Source of the DNA: Thermotoga caldifontis AZM44c09
GTDB taxonomy: Bacteria > Thermotogota > Thermotogae > Thermotogales > DSM-5069
NCBI RefSeq assembly: GCF_000828655.1
Contig: NZ_AP014509.1
Coordinates: forward strand, 744,001-808,000
Length of the DNA: 64,000 bases
Direction: 5' to 3'
A program made the position numbers and the translations under genes. Under the pieces are notes generated by a model. It saw nothing but the letters and a program-made list of their open reading frames with translations, had not been told where the DNA came from and ran no database searches. Shown here one piece after another: positions 32,759-40,950 of the stretch. Each line of letters opens with the position of its first letter. The first letter of the stretch is position 1.

Positions 32759-33307
32759 TCACAAACCGAGCTCTTCTTTGATTTCTTTCATGGCATTGAG
32801 TGATATGTCGAAGAACTCATCCAATGAAAGTCCCATCTCTTCACATTTCATCATCTGTTCTCTGCTTGCTCCCTTGGCGAAAAGTTTCTCTTTGAACCTT
32901 CGTTTCAGAAAATCGACGTCGACAACCGACAAAGATTTTTCAGGATTGATGAGCGCAGCTGCAACTATGAAACCGGATGTCGGGTCAGCGGCGTAGATGG
33001 CTTTTTCCATCAAAGTCTCTCGTTCTTTCTTTTCACAGTGGGCGAGTATCGCGTCCAGAACTTGCTTTGGAACGTCGTAAGACTGAAGAATTTCGACAGT
33101 CTTGAACCCGTGCAAGTCAGGTTTATCCTTCGTGTATTCGTAGTCCAGATCGTGGAGCAAACCTGCAAGACCCCAGAGCTCTTCGTCCTGGCCGAACCTT
33201 CGTGCTAAAGCTTTCATGATCGCTTCCACTGCCAGACAGTGCTTCACCAGATTTTTCGTTTTCACATGCTCGTTCAACAAATTCAAAGCCGCTTGCCTGT
33301 CAAGCAT
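32759..33307 (-). CDS. HD-domain phosphohydrolase family protein
   Basis: 182 aa with H23 (VKHCLAVEAIMKAL) and the HD doublet H52-D53 (LLHDLDYEYTKDKPDLHG), typical of metal-dependent phosphohydrolases. A later HCEK and AADP pair fits the remaining ligands. Substrate unknown; next to deoC, a nucleotide-related role is plausible but unproven. ATG 33307 overlaps the upstream stop by 8 nt. Confidence 0.85.
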   Translation of the reverse strand: MLDRQAALNLLNEHVKTKNLVKHCLAVEAIMKALARRFGQDEELWGLAGLLHDLDYEYTKDKPDLHGFKTVEILQSYDVPKQVLDAILAHCEKKERETLMEKAIYAADPTSGFIVAAALINPEKSLSVVDVDFLKRRFKEKLFAKGASREQMMKCEEMGLSLDEFFDISLNAMKEIKEELGL

Positions 33308-34505
33308 TCGTCCAGCCCTCCCAAAAGCACGTATTCTTACAGTGCCTCTCGCCGAAGTAAAGCCTGAGATACTCCGGATCTTTGAAGAACAACCGCACGT
33401 CGGAAGAAGATAGCGTCCTGAGCAAGCCTTCCAGTTCTTCCTCCTTGGAAACGATCTTGAAATCCTTCGGAAATCTGCGCGGCTCGATCACGTTCCTTAT
33501 CAGTGGTGGTTTATTTTCCCGGTTCACCTCAACGTAGAATATCTCACCAACACTGTTGAGCAGTGCTCTCATGTGTTCAAAACTCTTCGCCGGATCGTTC
33601 CTCAGGTTTACACTCGCGAGGACTAATCTGGCCATGGGATCTCTCGTGGTGATCTGCTCGAGCAAGGTTTGATTCACTTCTTCACCCTTGATGAATTTCA
33701 AAGCTTCGTTGTATATGAGCAATCTCGAACAATGAGGGAAAAGCTTCGTTACCCTGCCAGCACTCATTGCAGAAACGTACTGTGCACAGGCGAAATTTCT
33801 TTTTTCTAGCACGGCTGCCACTTTCGAAAGTTTTTCTTCCGCTTCCACGAGTGCTGAAACTATCAGAAGCATGGACTTGTAGCCATCTTTCGAGACGCAG
33901 CTGGCGAACGTCGAAGAGTCGATCTGGCCATCTCTGTAGGCTTCAAGCACCAGCTGGGCGTACGGGTCCCTGGACAGATCGACGTAGACTTGAAACAACT
34001 TGGCGGCTTCGATGAACTTTCCAAAGGCCAAAAAAACTTCTGCAGCAGTTATGTAGGTGAGCGCGTGGGCTGGGTAATTCTTCAGCAGCTGAATCGTGTC
34101 CTTTATGACGTCTGGGTTCATCGAATACAGCTCACTCAGGACCCTCAACGATTCGAGGTGAACGGAACTGCGCCCGAGCGTTTCGAGCTTTTCTTTCCTC
34201 AGGAGCTTGATCAAGTTCACCAGCACACTCCTGTGTTCCTCGTCTCTCACCGTGTGAAGTCTTTTCTGCAGAGATCTTTGAACAAGATCATCAGAAACGC
34301 CGTAAGCGAAGTGGTTCAGATCGTGAACAGACCAGATTTTTTCCACGGGCAGATCTATCTCGGGTTCGAGCTCTATCTTCAACTGCTCGGGCTGTTTCTT
34401 CACTTCGGTGCGGCGCTCTCGCAGAATGCCTTTTTTCTTGAGTTCCTTCTCCATCTCTTCCTTCAAACGCAAAAGGTTCAGGATCCTTTCGTCCTGTTCC
34501 TGCAC
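33300..34505 (-). CDS. Uncharacterised helical (TPR-like) protein
   Basis: 401 aa, no signal peptide or membrane segment. The N-terminal ~50 residues are highly charged and probably coiled coil (NLLRLKEEMEKELKKKGIL). The middle consists of amphipathic helix pairs resembling TPR repeats (YITAAEVFLAFGKFIEAAKLF). The C-terminus has three cysteines/histidines close together (FGERHCKNTCFW), a possible metal site. GTG 34505 has GGAG about 9 nt upstream. Family not recognised. Confidence 0.72.
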   Translation of the reverse strand: MQEQDERILNLLRLKEEMEKELKKKGILRERRTEVKKQPEQLKIELEPEIDLPVEKIWSVHDLNHFAYGVSDDLVQRSLQKRLHTVRDEEHRSVLVNLIKLLRKEKLETLGRSSVHLESLRVLSELYSMNPDVIKDTIQLLKNYPAHALTYITAAEVFLAFGKFIEAAKLFQVYVDLSRDPYAQLVLEAYRDGQIDSSTFASCVSKDGYKSMLLIVSALVEAEEKLSKVAAVLEKRNFACAQYVSAMSAGRVTKLFPHCSRLLIYNEALKFIKGEEVNQTLLEQITTRDPMARLVLASVNLRNDPAKSFEHMRALLNSVGEIFYVEVNRENKPPLIRNVIEPRRFPKDFKIVSKEEELEGLLRTLSSSDVRLFFKDPEYLRLYFGERHCKNTCFWEGWTNA

Positions 34506-34556
34506 GGTTCTTCACTCCAGTCTTGTTCTTTCATCGCCAATTTTATCACAGCTAAA

Positions 34557-35216
34557 TCAGTTTTCGTTGATCTTTCCCGCTGCCCTGAAACTGTAATAGC
34601 CGTTTCTGCCAATTATGACGTGATCCACAAGCTTTATACCCAGGATGCGTCCGGCTTCAACCATGCTCAGCGTGATCGTCTCATCGTCTCTGCTGGGAGA
34701 AGGATCACCGGATGGATGGTTGTGCACGAGGATCAGGGCGTTGGCGTTCGCGCGCACAGCGAGTCGAAAAACGTCTCTCGGGTGCAGGAGCGTCTGGTTG
34801 TTCGTACCGACGGTTACATCGCTGTAAGTGATCAGGGAGAGTTTACTATCGAGGAGCAAAACGCGCGCGATTTCCTTGTCATACAATCTCATGTCGTGGC
34901 AGAACTCGAATATGGCCGTGGGGCTGGTCAAAACCGTCCGTGGTTTTGCGAGCTCCGTGTAGAGGCGCTTTCCAAGTTCCAATGCAGCCTTGACACTCGC
35001 CGCTTTCGCCAATCCCACACCGTCTATGGCAGCGATTTCTTCGAGCGACGCGTTCGACAGGGCTCTCAACGAACCATCGAACCTGTGGATGATTTCCTGT
35101 GCCAGTTCGTACACGCTCTTGCCCTTTTTGCCAGTTCTCAGAATTATGGCGAGAAGCTCTTCGATCGACAGACTTTCGGGGCCTGCGACTTTCATTCTCT
35201 CACGTGGTTTCAACAC
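34557..35216 (-). CDS. radC: RadC-family JAB/MPN domain protein
   Basis: 219 aa from GTG 35216; the open frame upstream lies inside maf and is not used. The start MLKPRERMKVAGPESLSIEELLAIILRTG is typical. There is a helix-hairpin-helix (AIDGVGLAKAASVKAALELG) and an intact JAMM zinc motif HNHPSGDPSPSRDD near residues 163-176. Despite its name, the role in DNA repair is uncertain. It overlaps maf by 17 nt. Confidence 0.93.
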   Translation of the reverse strand: MLKPRERMKVAGPESLSIEELLAIILRTGKKGKSVYELAQEIIHRFDGSLRALSNASLEEIAAIDGVGLAKAASVKAALELGKRLYTELAKPRTVLTSPTAIFEFCHDMRLYDKEIARVLLLDSKLSLITYSDVTVGTNNQTLLHPRDVFRLAVRANANALILVHNHPSGDPSPSRDDETITLSMVEAGRILGIKLVDHVIIGRNGYYSFRAAGKINEN

Positions 35217-35769
35217 GCCAGATCCCCCTCGAATACAGATAGTTCCATACCTCGTAAACTGGTAGGCCGATGACGACGTACGGATCACCGACCACGCGTT
35301 CAACGAAGACCGCTCCGATGTCCTGAAGCCCGTAAGAACCAGCTTTGTCCAGTGAGTATCTCGAGGAGTAGAAAAAAACGAAATCCGAGGGAACATCCCT
35401 GAACTTGACACTCGCGGACTTCAGGTTCAGCCACGTCTCATGTTGACTCACTATTGCCACTGCAGTGTGTACTCGATGCCACCGACCCATGAGCTTGAAG
35501 AGCTGTTCACGCGCTTCGAGTTCGTTCGATGGCTTGCCCAGTATTTCACCGTCCAGGTCGACCACCGTGTCGGCGGCGATAACCAGGGCGTCCCTGTTGC
35601 TTTCAAAAACGCTCACGGCTTTGAGCAGCGCGAGCTTTTCGGCTGTTTCCTGAGGCGTAGAGAAGTGTGGCTCGTCAACCTTCGGTGCGATGATTTCGAA
35701 TCTTTCTAGTATCATGCTCATTATCTGCGCTCTCCTGGGCGACGCTGAAGCCAAAATTATCCTTCGCAC
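35200..35769 (-). CDS. maf: Maf-family nucleoside triphosphate pyrophosphatase
   Basis: 189 aa; hydrolyses non-canonical or excess dTTP/UTP-type nucleotides. Signature LASASPRRAQIMS at the N-terminus, ADTVVDLDGEILGKP, and the tail ADTVV..YGLQDIGAVFVERVVGDPY-type block. GTG 35769 is chosen because MRRIILASASPRR is the family start. It lies 95 nt inside the upstream transporter gene. Confidence 0.94.
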   Translation of the reverse strand: MRRIILASASPRRAQIMSMILERFEIIAPKVDEPHFSTPQETAEKLALLKAVSVFESNRDALVIAADTVVDLDGEILGKPSNELEAREQLFKLMGRWHRVHTAVAIVSQHETWLNLKSASVKFRDVPSDFVFFYSSRYSLDKAGSYGLQDIGAVFVERVVGDPYVVIGLPVYEVWNYLYSRGIWRVETT

Positions 35770-36241
35770 GTCTCACCACTCTCTCTGCCAGATAAGCGTT
35801 GAGGATCGCTCCGGGTACACCGAGAAAAAGCATTTGCGGGAGTATGAGCAGGAAAGACCAGCTTCTTATGCTCATGGCGCCAACGAGCGCCTGTGCCACG
35901 TTGTTGGCAACACTTCCGAGAACGCTGATGCCGACCAGCCCGAATATAGAACTCCTGTAAGCGATGTATTCACCCGTTGCGGCTGCTACGGAACCTGCCA
36001 CGGACATGAGAGACACGATGCTGAAGAGCCTTCCTGTGATTAGAGAACCAACGACGCTCTTCAGAAGGCTCACAGCTAAAACTGTCTTGAAGTCATACAG
36101 CATCACCGCGATCAGAACGACCAGATTCGATAAACCCCAGCGACCGTAAGGCAACGGGAACGGCACGAACGTTTCAAGAAAATAGATGACACTTCCAAGA
36201 GAGGCGAGAGAAGAAATTAGAGCCAGCCTTCGAACGTTCAC
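35675..36241 (-). CDS. Gx transporter family / heptaprenyl diphosphate synthase component I-like membrane protein
   Basis: 188 aa, five or so hydrophobic segments. The motif FPLPYGRWGLSNLVVLIAVMLYDFKT (in two adjoining parts) and LKSVVGSLITGRLFS are typical of this family, usually annotated Gx transporter or HepS component I. It overlaps the NusG-II gene by 4 nt and maf by 95 nt. In many anaerobes the family sits beside NusG-II and ApbE genes, as here; a role in flavin or quinone-related redox modules is inferred only. Confidence 0.8.
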   Translation of the reverse strand: MNVRRLALISSLASLGSVIYFLETFVPFPLPYGRWGLSNLVVLIAVMLYDFKTVLAVSLLKSVVGSLITGRLFSIVSLMSVAGSVAAATGEYIAYRSSIFGLVGISVLGSVANNVAQALVGAMSIRSWSFLLILPQMLFLGVPGAILNAYLAERVVRRAKDNFGFSVAQESADNEHDTRKIRNHRTEG

Positions 36242-36606
36242 CAGGTCATCACGTCCACACCCTCGTTGGAAACCTTTCTGAACTTTATGAGCACTCTGTT
36301 GGGTACGCAGATGATCACACCGCCAGGTCCCACACGCCCTGTCTTCTCACAGATTTTCAGAGGGCAGTCGGCGTTTTCAACGTGGACCTTTTGACCGTCG
36401 AAGACCACTTTCATCAAGTATTTGTCGCCATCGTGGAGTTCGTACGATCCGGCCACTCTGATCTGCATGGACAGTTTTCCACCGACGAAGACTTCAACGG
36501 TTTGCCCTTTCTGAGATTTCCCCCAGTAAAGGCCGAGAAAAACTACCATTAGTGAGATGATGAGAAAAAGATCGCGTTTCTTGAAGAGCTCATCGCGACT
36601 GTTCAT
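36238..36606 (-). CDS. NusG domain II-containing extracytoplasmic protein
   Basis: 122 aa. A single N-terminal membrane anchor (LFLIISLMVVFLGLYWG) is followed by a small beta domain with the two-cysteine motif CPLKICEKTG and ICVPNRVLI characteristic of this family. It is unrelated in role to transcription factor NusG. It lies between ApbE (17-nt overlap) and the Gx transporter gene (4-nt overlap). Confidence 0.88.
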   Translation of the reverse strand: MNSRDELFKKRDLFLIISLMVVFLGLYWGKSQKGQTVEVFVGGKLSMQIRVAGSYELHDGDKYLMKVVFDGQKVHVENADCPLKICEKTGRVGPGGVIICVPNRVLIKFRKVSNEGVDVMTW

Positions 36607-37642
36607 AGACGACCATCGCTGGTGAGCGTCTTATCGAACCATCGTCCGTGACCATGAGAACGTTTCCTCCAAACTTTGGGAACTCGAGTACCACGTATTC
36701 CCAGTCCGTTCCCATGACGAACCCGGCCGTTGAAAGGGCATCCGCCGTTACCGCGTTGTCCGCAACCACGGTGACCGAGATGGCCCCTCTGGCGGGAAAA
36801 CCAGTCTTGGGATCGAGTATGTGATGGTAACGAACCCCTCCGACTTCGAAGTATCTTTCGTAATCGCCTGAAGTTGCAACCGCGCCCGAGGTCAAATACA
36901 GATACGCTATGGCTGCGTCACTCTGCCTGGGATTCCTCACACCCACTACCCAGGGCCTGGACCCAAACTTCGGACCGAGTATCCTGATATCCCCACCGGC
37001 TTCGACGAAGCCCGTGCAGTCCTTATCGACTTCTTTTGCCACCTGGTACGCCCGGTCCAGGGCATAACCTTTCGCTATTCCACCAAGGTCCAGCTTTGCT
37101 CCATTCAGGAGTCGCACCCTTCTTCTTTGAAAATCCAGTTCTAATTTGTCTGTTCCAATGTGCTTGAGAGCTTCTTCTATCTCTTTGAGCGAAGGAACTC
37201 TGCTTGGAGGTGCTTCCGCTATCTTATCGAAACCCCAGAGGCGGATCAGTTCACCTAAGGTTGGATCGAAAGCGCCGTTGGTGAGCTTGCTGAAGCGGAC
37301 GGCTGCATCGAGTAGGGCGAAAGTTTCCTCATCGATATCGACCCAATCGTTCGAGGCGTTGATCCTGCTGATCACGCTCGCCGGATCGTTGGGATTGAAC
37401 TTCTTGTAAATTCTATCGAGTTCGTTGAATATGACCTGGGCCAGAACTTTGGAACCTTTTCTGGAAGAGACCACGATTCTGCAGTAGGTCCCGAGCGTGA
37501 AACCGGTCAGTTCGTAATAGTTCGGGGGCGCTTTCAGAAAAGACGTTAAAAAAATGATCAGCACAACGGAGACGAGAGAAACGGCAACCAACAGGATCTT
37601 CCTATCGAGCTTCAAAAGATTCTTACTATCTTTCTGCCGCAC
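36590..37642 (-). CDS. apbE: FAD:protein FMN transferase (ApbE)
   Basis: 350 aa. An N-terminal membrane anchor (ILLVAVSLVSVVLIIFLTSF) is followed by the ApbE fold: YELTGFTLGTYCRI, GAFDPTLGELIRLWGF, LDLGGIAKGYALD, SGDYERYFEVGG and YHHILDPKTGFPA. It attaches FMN covalently to threonine of exported or membrane flavoproteins such as Rnf/Nqr subunits. No acceptor protein is encoded nearby. GTG 37642 has GGAGGGAAGG upstream and overlaps amrS by 31 nt. Confidence 0.94.
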   Translation of the reverse strand: MRQKDSKNLLKLDRKILLVAVSLVSVVLIIFLTSFLKAPPNYYELTGFTLGTYCRIVVSSRKGSKVLAQVIFNELDRIYKKFNPNDPASVISRINASNDWVDIDEETFALLDAAVRFSKLTNGAFDPTLGELIRLWGFDKIAEAPPSRVPSLKEIEEALKHIGTDKLELDFQRRRVRLLNGAKLDLGGIAKGYALDRAYQVAKEVDKDCTGFVEAGGDIRILGPKFGSRPWVVGVRNPRQSDAAIAYLYLTSGAVATSGDYERYFEVGGVRYHHILDPKTGFPARGAISVTVVADNAVTADALSTAGFVMGTDWEYVVLEFPKFGGNVLMVTDDGSIRRSPAMVVYEQSR

Positions 37643-38601
37643 TTGCTACACCTTCCCTCCGCGTCGAGTCCAACAATCTGCACCTCGTAACCTCTACGCG
37701 CGATCGATAACGTTCCGCAGTCCGGGCACACCGTTTTCTCGTATTCGGGATCCCAGAGGTTCCCGATGTAGACGAAGTCGAGATACTTCCTGGCGAGGTT
37801 GTAGGCTTCGATCAAGAACGCTGGCGACGTTGCCGGAGCGTTGTACTTGTAAGATGGATAGTATCTGGAAAGATGCAAAGGTATCGACCTGTCGAGACTT
37901 GCTATCCAGCGGAACTCTTCTTCGAGAAGTTTCAGATCGTCGTTCAGCTGTGGCACGATCAACGTCGTGATCTCGACGTGCACGTTGGCTTTAACGCACG
38001 TCTCTATCGTGTTCAGCACCGTTTTGAGGTCTCCGCCAAGTCTCGCGTAGGTACGTTCGTCGAAGGCTTTGAGATCGATGTTCATAGCGTGAATAGATTG
38101 AAGCAGAAGTTTCAAAGGTTCTTTTTCGATCATACCGTTCGTTACGAGCACGTTGTAGAGACCCTCTTTCGTCGCAACCCTCGACGTGTCGAGGACGAAC
38201 TCGTACCAGATGAACGGCTCGTTGTACGTGTACGCTATACCACGAGATCCCCTGCTCTGCGCGATCGAGACCAGCTGTTGCGGCGAGACGCGCTTCGTGG
38301 GTGCAACCTGCTGCGAGATCTCCCAGTTCTGGCAAAAGAAACACTTCATGTTGCAACCGAACGTTCCCACAGAGAGTATGTACTCCGAGGGATTGAAATG
38401 GAACAGCGGTTTTTTCTCGATCGGATCCAGAGCGATGGAGGTTATTTCGCCGTAATTCAGCGTCTCCATCACTCCACTCTGGTTGCGCCGGGCAAGGCAA
38501 AGACCAACCTGTCCATCTTCGAGCACGCAGTGATGGGGGCAGAGTTCGCATTTGATTCTGTTTTCATCCAAGGTGGAAAAGTAAAGTGCCATCCTCTGCA
38601 C
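37612..38601 (-). CDS. amrS: AmmeMemoRadiSam system radical SAM enzyme
   Basis: 329 aa. A cysteine-rich N-terminus (CELCPHHC) precedes the radical SAM cluster motif C83-C87-C90 (GCNMKCFFCQNW). The end has a rubredoxin-like pair of CXXC motifs (CPDCG and CSKCG). It belongs to the family paired with AMMECR1 and Memo proteins; the reaction is unknown. It directly follows the AMMECR1 gene (11-nt gap). No Memo homologue is present in the window. Confidence 0.93.
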   Translation of the reverse strand: MQRMALYFSTLDENRIKCELCPHHCVLEDGQVGLCLARRNQSGVMETLNYGEITSIALDPIEKKPLFHFNPSEYILSVGTFGCNMKCFFCQNWEISQQVAPTKRVSPQQLVSIAQSRGSRGIAYTYNEPFIWYEFVLDTSRVATKEGLYNVLVTNGMIEKEPLKLLLQSIHAMNIDLKAFDERTYARLGGDLKTVLNTIETCVKANVHVEITTLIVPQLNDDLKLLEEEFRWIASLDRSIPLHLSRYYPSYKYNAPATSPAFLIEAYNLARKYLDFVYIGNLWDPEYEKTVCPDCGTLSIARRGYEVQIVGLDAEGRCSKCGRKIVRIF

Positions 38602-38612
38602 GAAATCACCTC

Positions 38613-39137
38613 TCAGTGGTACCGCTCGACTGTGAACCTGTACACGTCAAAACGTTCCCGCTCTGAAATTCCGGCCTTTCTGAGTGCTATTCGGAGCTGT
38701 TCTTCAACGCTGTCCACACCGGGCAAATCGGGCAGTAACAACCCTCTCCTGTAACCACTGACGACGATCACGCCGTACCTTTTCGGATCGAGTTGACTGG
38801 TGTCTGCCACTTTCTCAGGCTCGCTGAGTATGTCCACTGTGACTTCGATATCGTCCAGTTCCTCTGGCGTCACCGGTTCAAATCGAGGATCCTGTGTCGC
38901 GGCGGCGATCGCGTTGTCTCTGATCTCGAGCGCCAGGTTCGATCTGGTTGGCATGAAAGTCCCGATGCATCCTCTCAAAGATCCATCCAGGAGATGCAGG
39001 CTGACGAAAGCCCCCGCCCTGCGATTCAACAATTCTTCCGGGGCGCCGTCTTTGATCGGATCAACCATCCTTCCATCCAGAATGTAGCTTTCGATACTCT
39101 TGATCGCCCACTTCACGAACGGATGATGACCCTTCAT
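38613..39137 (-). CDS. amrA: AmmeMemoRadiSam system protein A (AMMECR1 domain)
   Basis: 174 aa; signature LRGCIGT at residues 54-60 and AAATQDPRFEPVTPEEL, IEVTVDIL. The biochemical role is unknown. ATG 39137 has AAGGTGAAGGA just upstream, located inside the preceding gene, which it overlaps by 77 nt. It is cotranscribed with amrS. Confidence 0.93.
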   Translation of the reverse strand: MKGHHPFVKWAIKSIESYILDGRMVDPIKDGAPEELLNRRAGAFVSLHLLDGSLRGCIGTFMPTRSNLALEIRDNAIAAATQDPRFEPVTPEELDDIEVTVDILSEPEKVADTSQLDPKRYGVIVVSGYRRGLLLPDLPGVDSVEEQLRIALRKAGISERERFDVYRFTVERYH

Positions 39138-39816
39138 CTTCCTTCACCTTCTTCCAGAGTTCGTAAACCTTTGAGATCGGAACCGGTTCTTCATCAAAAC
39201 AGAAAACGTGGTGGACCTTCTTCCATTTCGTGAAAGCTTCGCATAAATTCCGCGCCAGCGTTTGCAGGTGCTGTCTTTCTCGTTCGTCGATATCCAAGCA
39301 GTTGAGAAATTCTCTGAGATCGATCCTGCTTTCTTTCACCTGACTGCCTGGAACCAACAAAGAACAACCTTCATCTTCGTCGATCGATTCGAGGAACGAT
39401 GGAAGCTTCGATAGTAAGTTTCTCAAACCGATAGGCAACAGAACCTTCACCGTGTTGCAGTGTCTCATCTCCTTTGACAGGGTCAAAAGGTGAGAGAGAA
39501 ATCTTGCGACTGTTGAAGTTCCCATGGCCTTTCCTGCCAGACTCGAGTCTGCCGAAGGAACGTAAGCCACCTGAAAGCCCGTCGAACAAACACCGTAAGA
39601 GAGTTGCAAAAGCCCATCGTTCCCGATGAATAAAACCTTTCTTGCACGAAGCTTGTGGAGAACATCGATGGTTTCTTTCAGAGTTTGACGCGAAGAAATG
39701 TTTTGTGAGAAAACGGCACGTTCGTCGATCTCTGCCAGGTTCAATCCCTCACGTTTCAGTCCTTCGAGCAACACTTCAACGCCTGGGCAGACCCCATGAA
39801 CGAGAACTGCGAGCAT
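39061..39816 (-). CDS. Phosphofructokinase-like protein of unknown function
   Basis: 251 aa, shorter than PFK (~320 aa). The N-terminal half follows the PFK plan: LVHGVCPGVEVLLEGLKREG, the substrate glycine loop as VLFIGNDGLLQLSYGV (G65-L69), and PSADSSLAGKAMGTSTVARF (residues 87-106) where PFK has PKTIDND..GTD.TiGfdTA. The first catalytic Asp is kept, but the following Asn and Asp are Ser. The C-terminal half is divergent, with scattered cysteines. It probably heads the AMMECR1-AmrS-ApbE run. It may be a non-catalytic or repurposed PFK relative; the assignment is by pattern only. Confidence 0.55.
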   Translation of the reverse strand: MLAVLVHGVCPGVEVLLEGLKREGLNLAEIDERAVFSQNISSRQTLKETIDVLHKLRARKVLFIGNDGLLQLSYGVCSTGFQVAYVPSADSSLAGKAMGTSTVARFLSHLLTLSKEMRHCNTVKVLLPIGLRNLLSKLPSFLESIDEDEGCSLLVPGSQVKESRIDLREFLNCLDIDERERQHLQTLARNLCEAFTKWKKVHHVFCFDEEPVPISKVYELWKKVKEDEGSSSVREVGDQEYRKLHSGWKDG

Positions 39817-39835
39817 TCACGTTGCCCTGAGATAA

Positions 39836-39841
39836 ATTATA
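39836..39841 (-). promoter_or_regulatory. Probable -10 box of the PFK-like/amr operon
   Basis: Minus-strand TATAAT lies 20 nt before the PFK-like start codon, at the head of a 20-kb run of same-strand genes. No convincing -35 hexamer is visible at 16-18 nt. Confidence 0.42.
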
Positions 39842-40000
39842 GAACAGGAACCAGGTATTTCGGCGTGGAGTTACAGGAAAGTGCGCTCGTGGATCAGAGG
39901 CATGAGCCAGAGAAAAAAACGTGGCAACCCACAATCGCGTTCAACCGTAAGGACCGAACACGAGATTTCCACATGGACTTTTCACGATGTGGACAAAAAC

Positions 40001-40025
40001 AAAAGGCGGGATAAACCCGCCTTTT
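40001..40025 (-). terminator. Terminator downstream of fabD (symmetrical, may work both ways)
   Basis: A ten-base inverted repeat (AAAAGGCGGG / CCCGCCTTTT) with a 5-nt loop lies 17 nt after the fabD stop. The minus-strand side continues TTTTGTTTTTG, a good U-tract. It closes the fab operon and isolates the PFK-like operon downstream. Confidence 0.82.
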
Positions 40026-40041
40026 CTACCAAGATCGCAGT

Positions 40042-40950
40042 TCACACAACTTGTGGGATCGGTTTCTTCTCTTCTGCCAGAATCTCTGAAAAATGCTGTG
40101 AGGCCTCTGGTTTCATTTTCTTGATGAGATTCGTCAGAACCTTCTGAGGTCCGACTTCCACGAAGCCGTGAACACCCATAGACACCATCCTGTCTACCGA
40201 CTGGTACCATTTCACCGGACCGCTTATCTGCGCGAGGATGTTTTCTTTGATTTCTTCAGGGTCCGTCGTTTCCTTAGCAGTGCTGTTCATGACGATCGGC
40301 CATCTTGGCCTCCGGAACTTGACTCCCCTGAGTTCCTTCGCCATCTTTTCGCGCGCGGATTCGAGCAACGGTGTATGGAACGGCCCACTCACTTTCAGCT
40401 CTATCACCCGTTTCGCAACAGCTCTCAACTTCTCTGATGCCTTTCTCACCGCTTCCATTGAACCGCTGATCACGACCTGGTCCGGTGCGTTGTAGTTCGC
40501 GATCCACACCCCTTCTATGTCCGCGATGGTTTCCTCGACTTTCGATGCGTCCGCTCCGATCACGGCGGCCATACCGCCCAGTCCCGGTGGAACGGCCTGC
40601 GAGATGTACTCGCCTCTCTTTCTCACGAGATACAGACCGAGCTCGAAGTCATAAACGTCCGCGGCTGCGAGCGCGGTGTACTCACCAAGGCTGTGACCTG
40701 CCACAACGTTGGGCACGACACCGTTTCGGACCAGCTCGTCGAAGGCTATGTAACTTGCAAGATATATCGCCGGTTGAGCGTTCTCCGTTATTTTGAGGAT
40801 TTCCTCTTCCGCATTCATCAGCTGGTACATGTCTATGCCCAGCACTTCCTTCGCCCGTTCGAAGAAGTATCGAGCCCTTGGATAAGACATGAAATCTCTT
40901 CCCATGCCGGAATATTGTGAGCCCTGACCGGGAAAGACAAAGGCTAACAC
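40042..40950 (-). CDS. fabD: Malonyl CoA-acyl carrier protein transacylase
   Basis: Loads malonyl groups onto ACP; 302 aa. The start LAFVFPGQGSQYSGMGRDF and the nucleophile elbow GHSLGEY with Ser87 are intact, and SGPFHTPLL holds the catalytic His. It is the last gene of fabF-fabZ-fabK-fabD and overlaps fabK by 7 nt. Confidence 0.97.
   Translation of the reverse strand: MLAFVFPGQGSQYSGMGRDFMSYPRARYFFERAKEVLGIDMYQLMNAEEEILKITENAQPAIYLASYIAFDELVRNGVVPNVVAGHSLGEYTALAAADVYDFELGLYLVRKRGEYISQAVPPGLGGMAAVIGADASKVEETIADIEGVWIANYNAPDQVVISGSMEAVRKASEKLRAVAKRVIELKVSGPFHTPLLESAREKMAKELRGVKFRRPRWPIVMNSTAKETTDPEEIKENILAQISGPVKWYQSVDRMVSMGVHGFVEVGPQKVLTNLIKKMKPEASQHFSEILAEEKKPIPQVV

Noticed and set aside
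37873-38754. 293-aa plus-strand open frame opposite amrS
   Set aside because: Antisense to a clear radical SAM gene with an intact cluster motif.
39968-39993. Second small inverted repeat (TCCACAT/ATGTGGA) after fabD
   Set aside because: Only 7 bp with a 12-nt loop and no U-tract; the stronger terminator at 40001-40025 accounts for the region.
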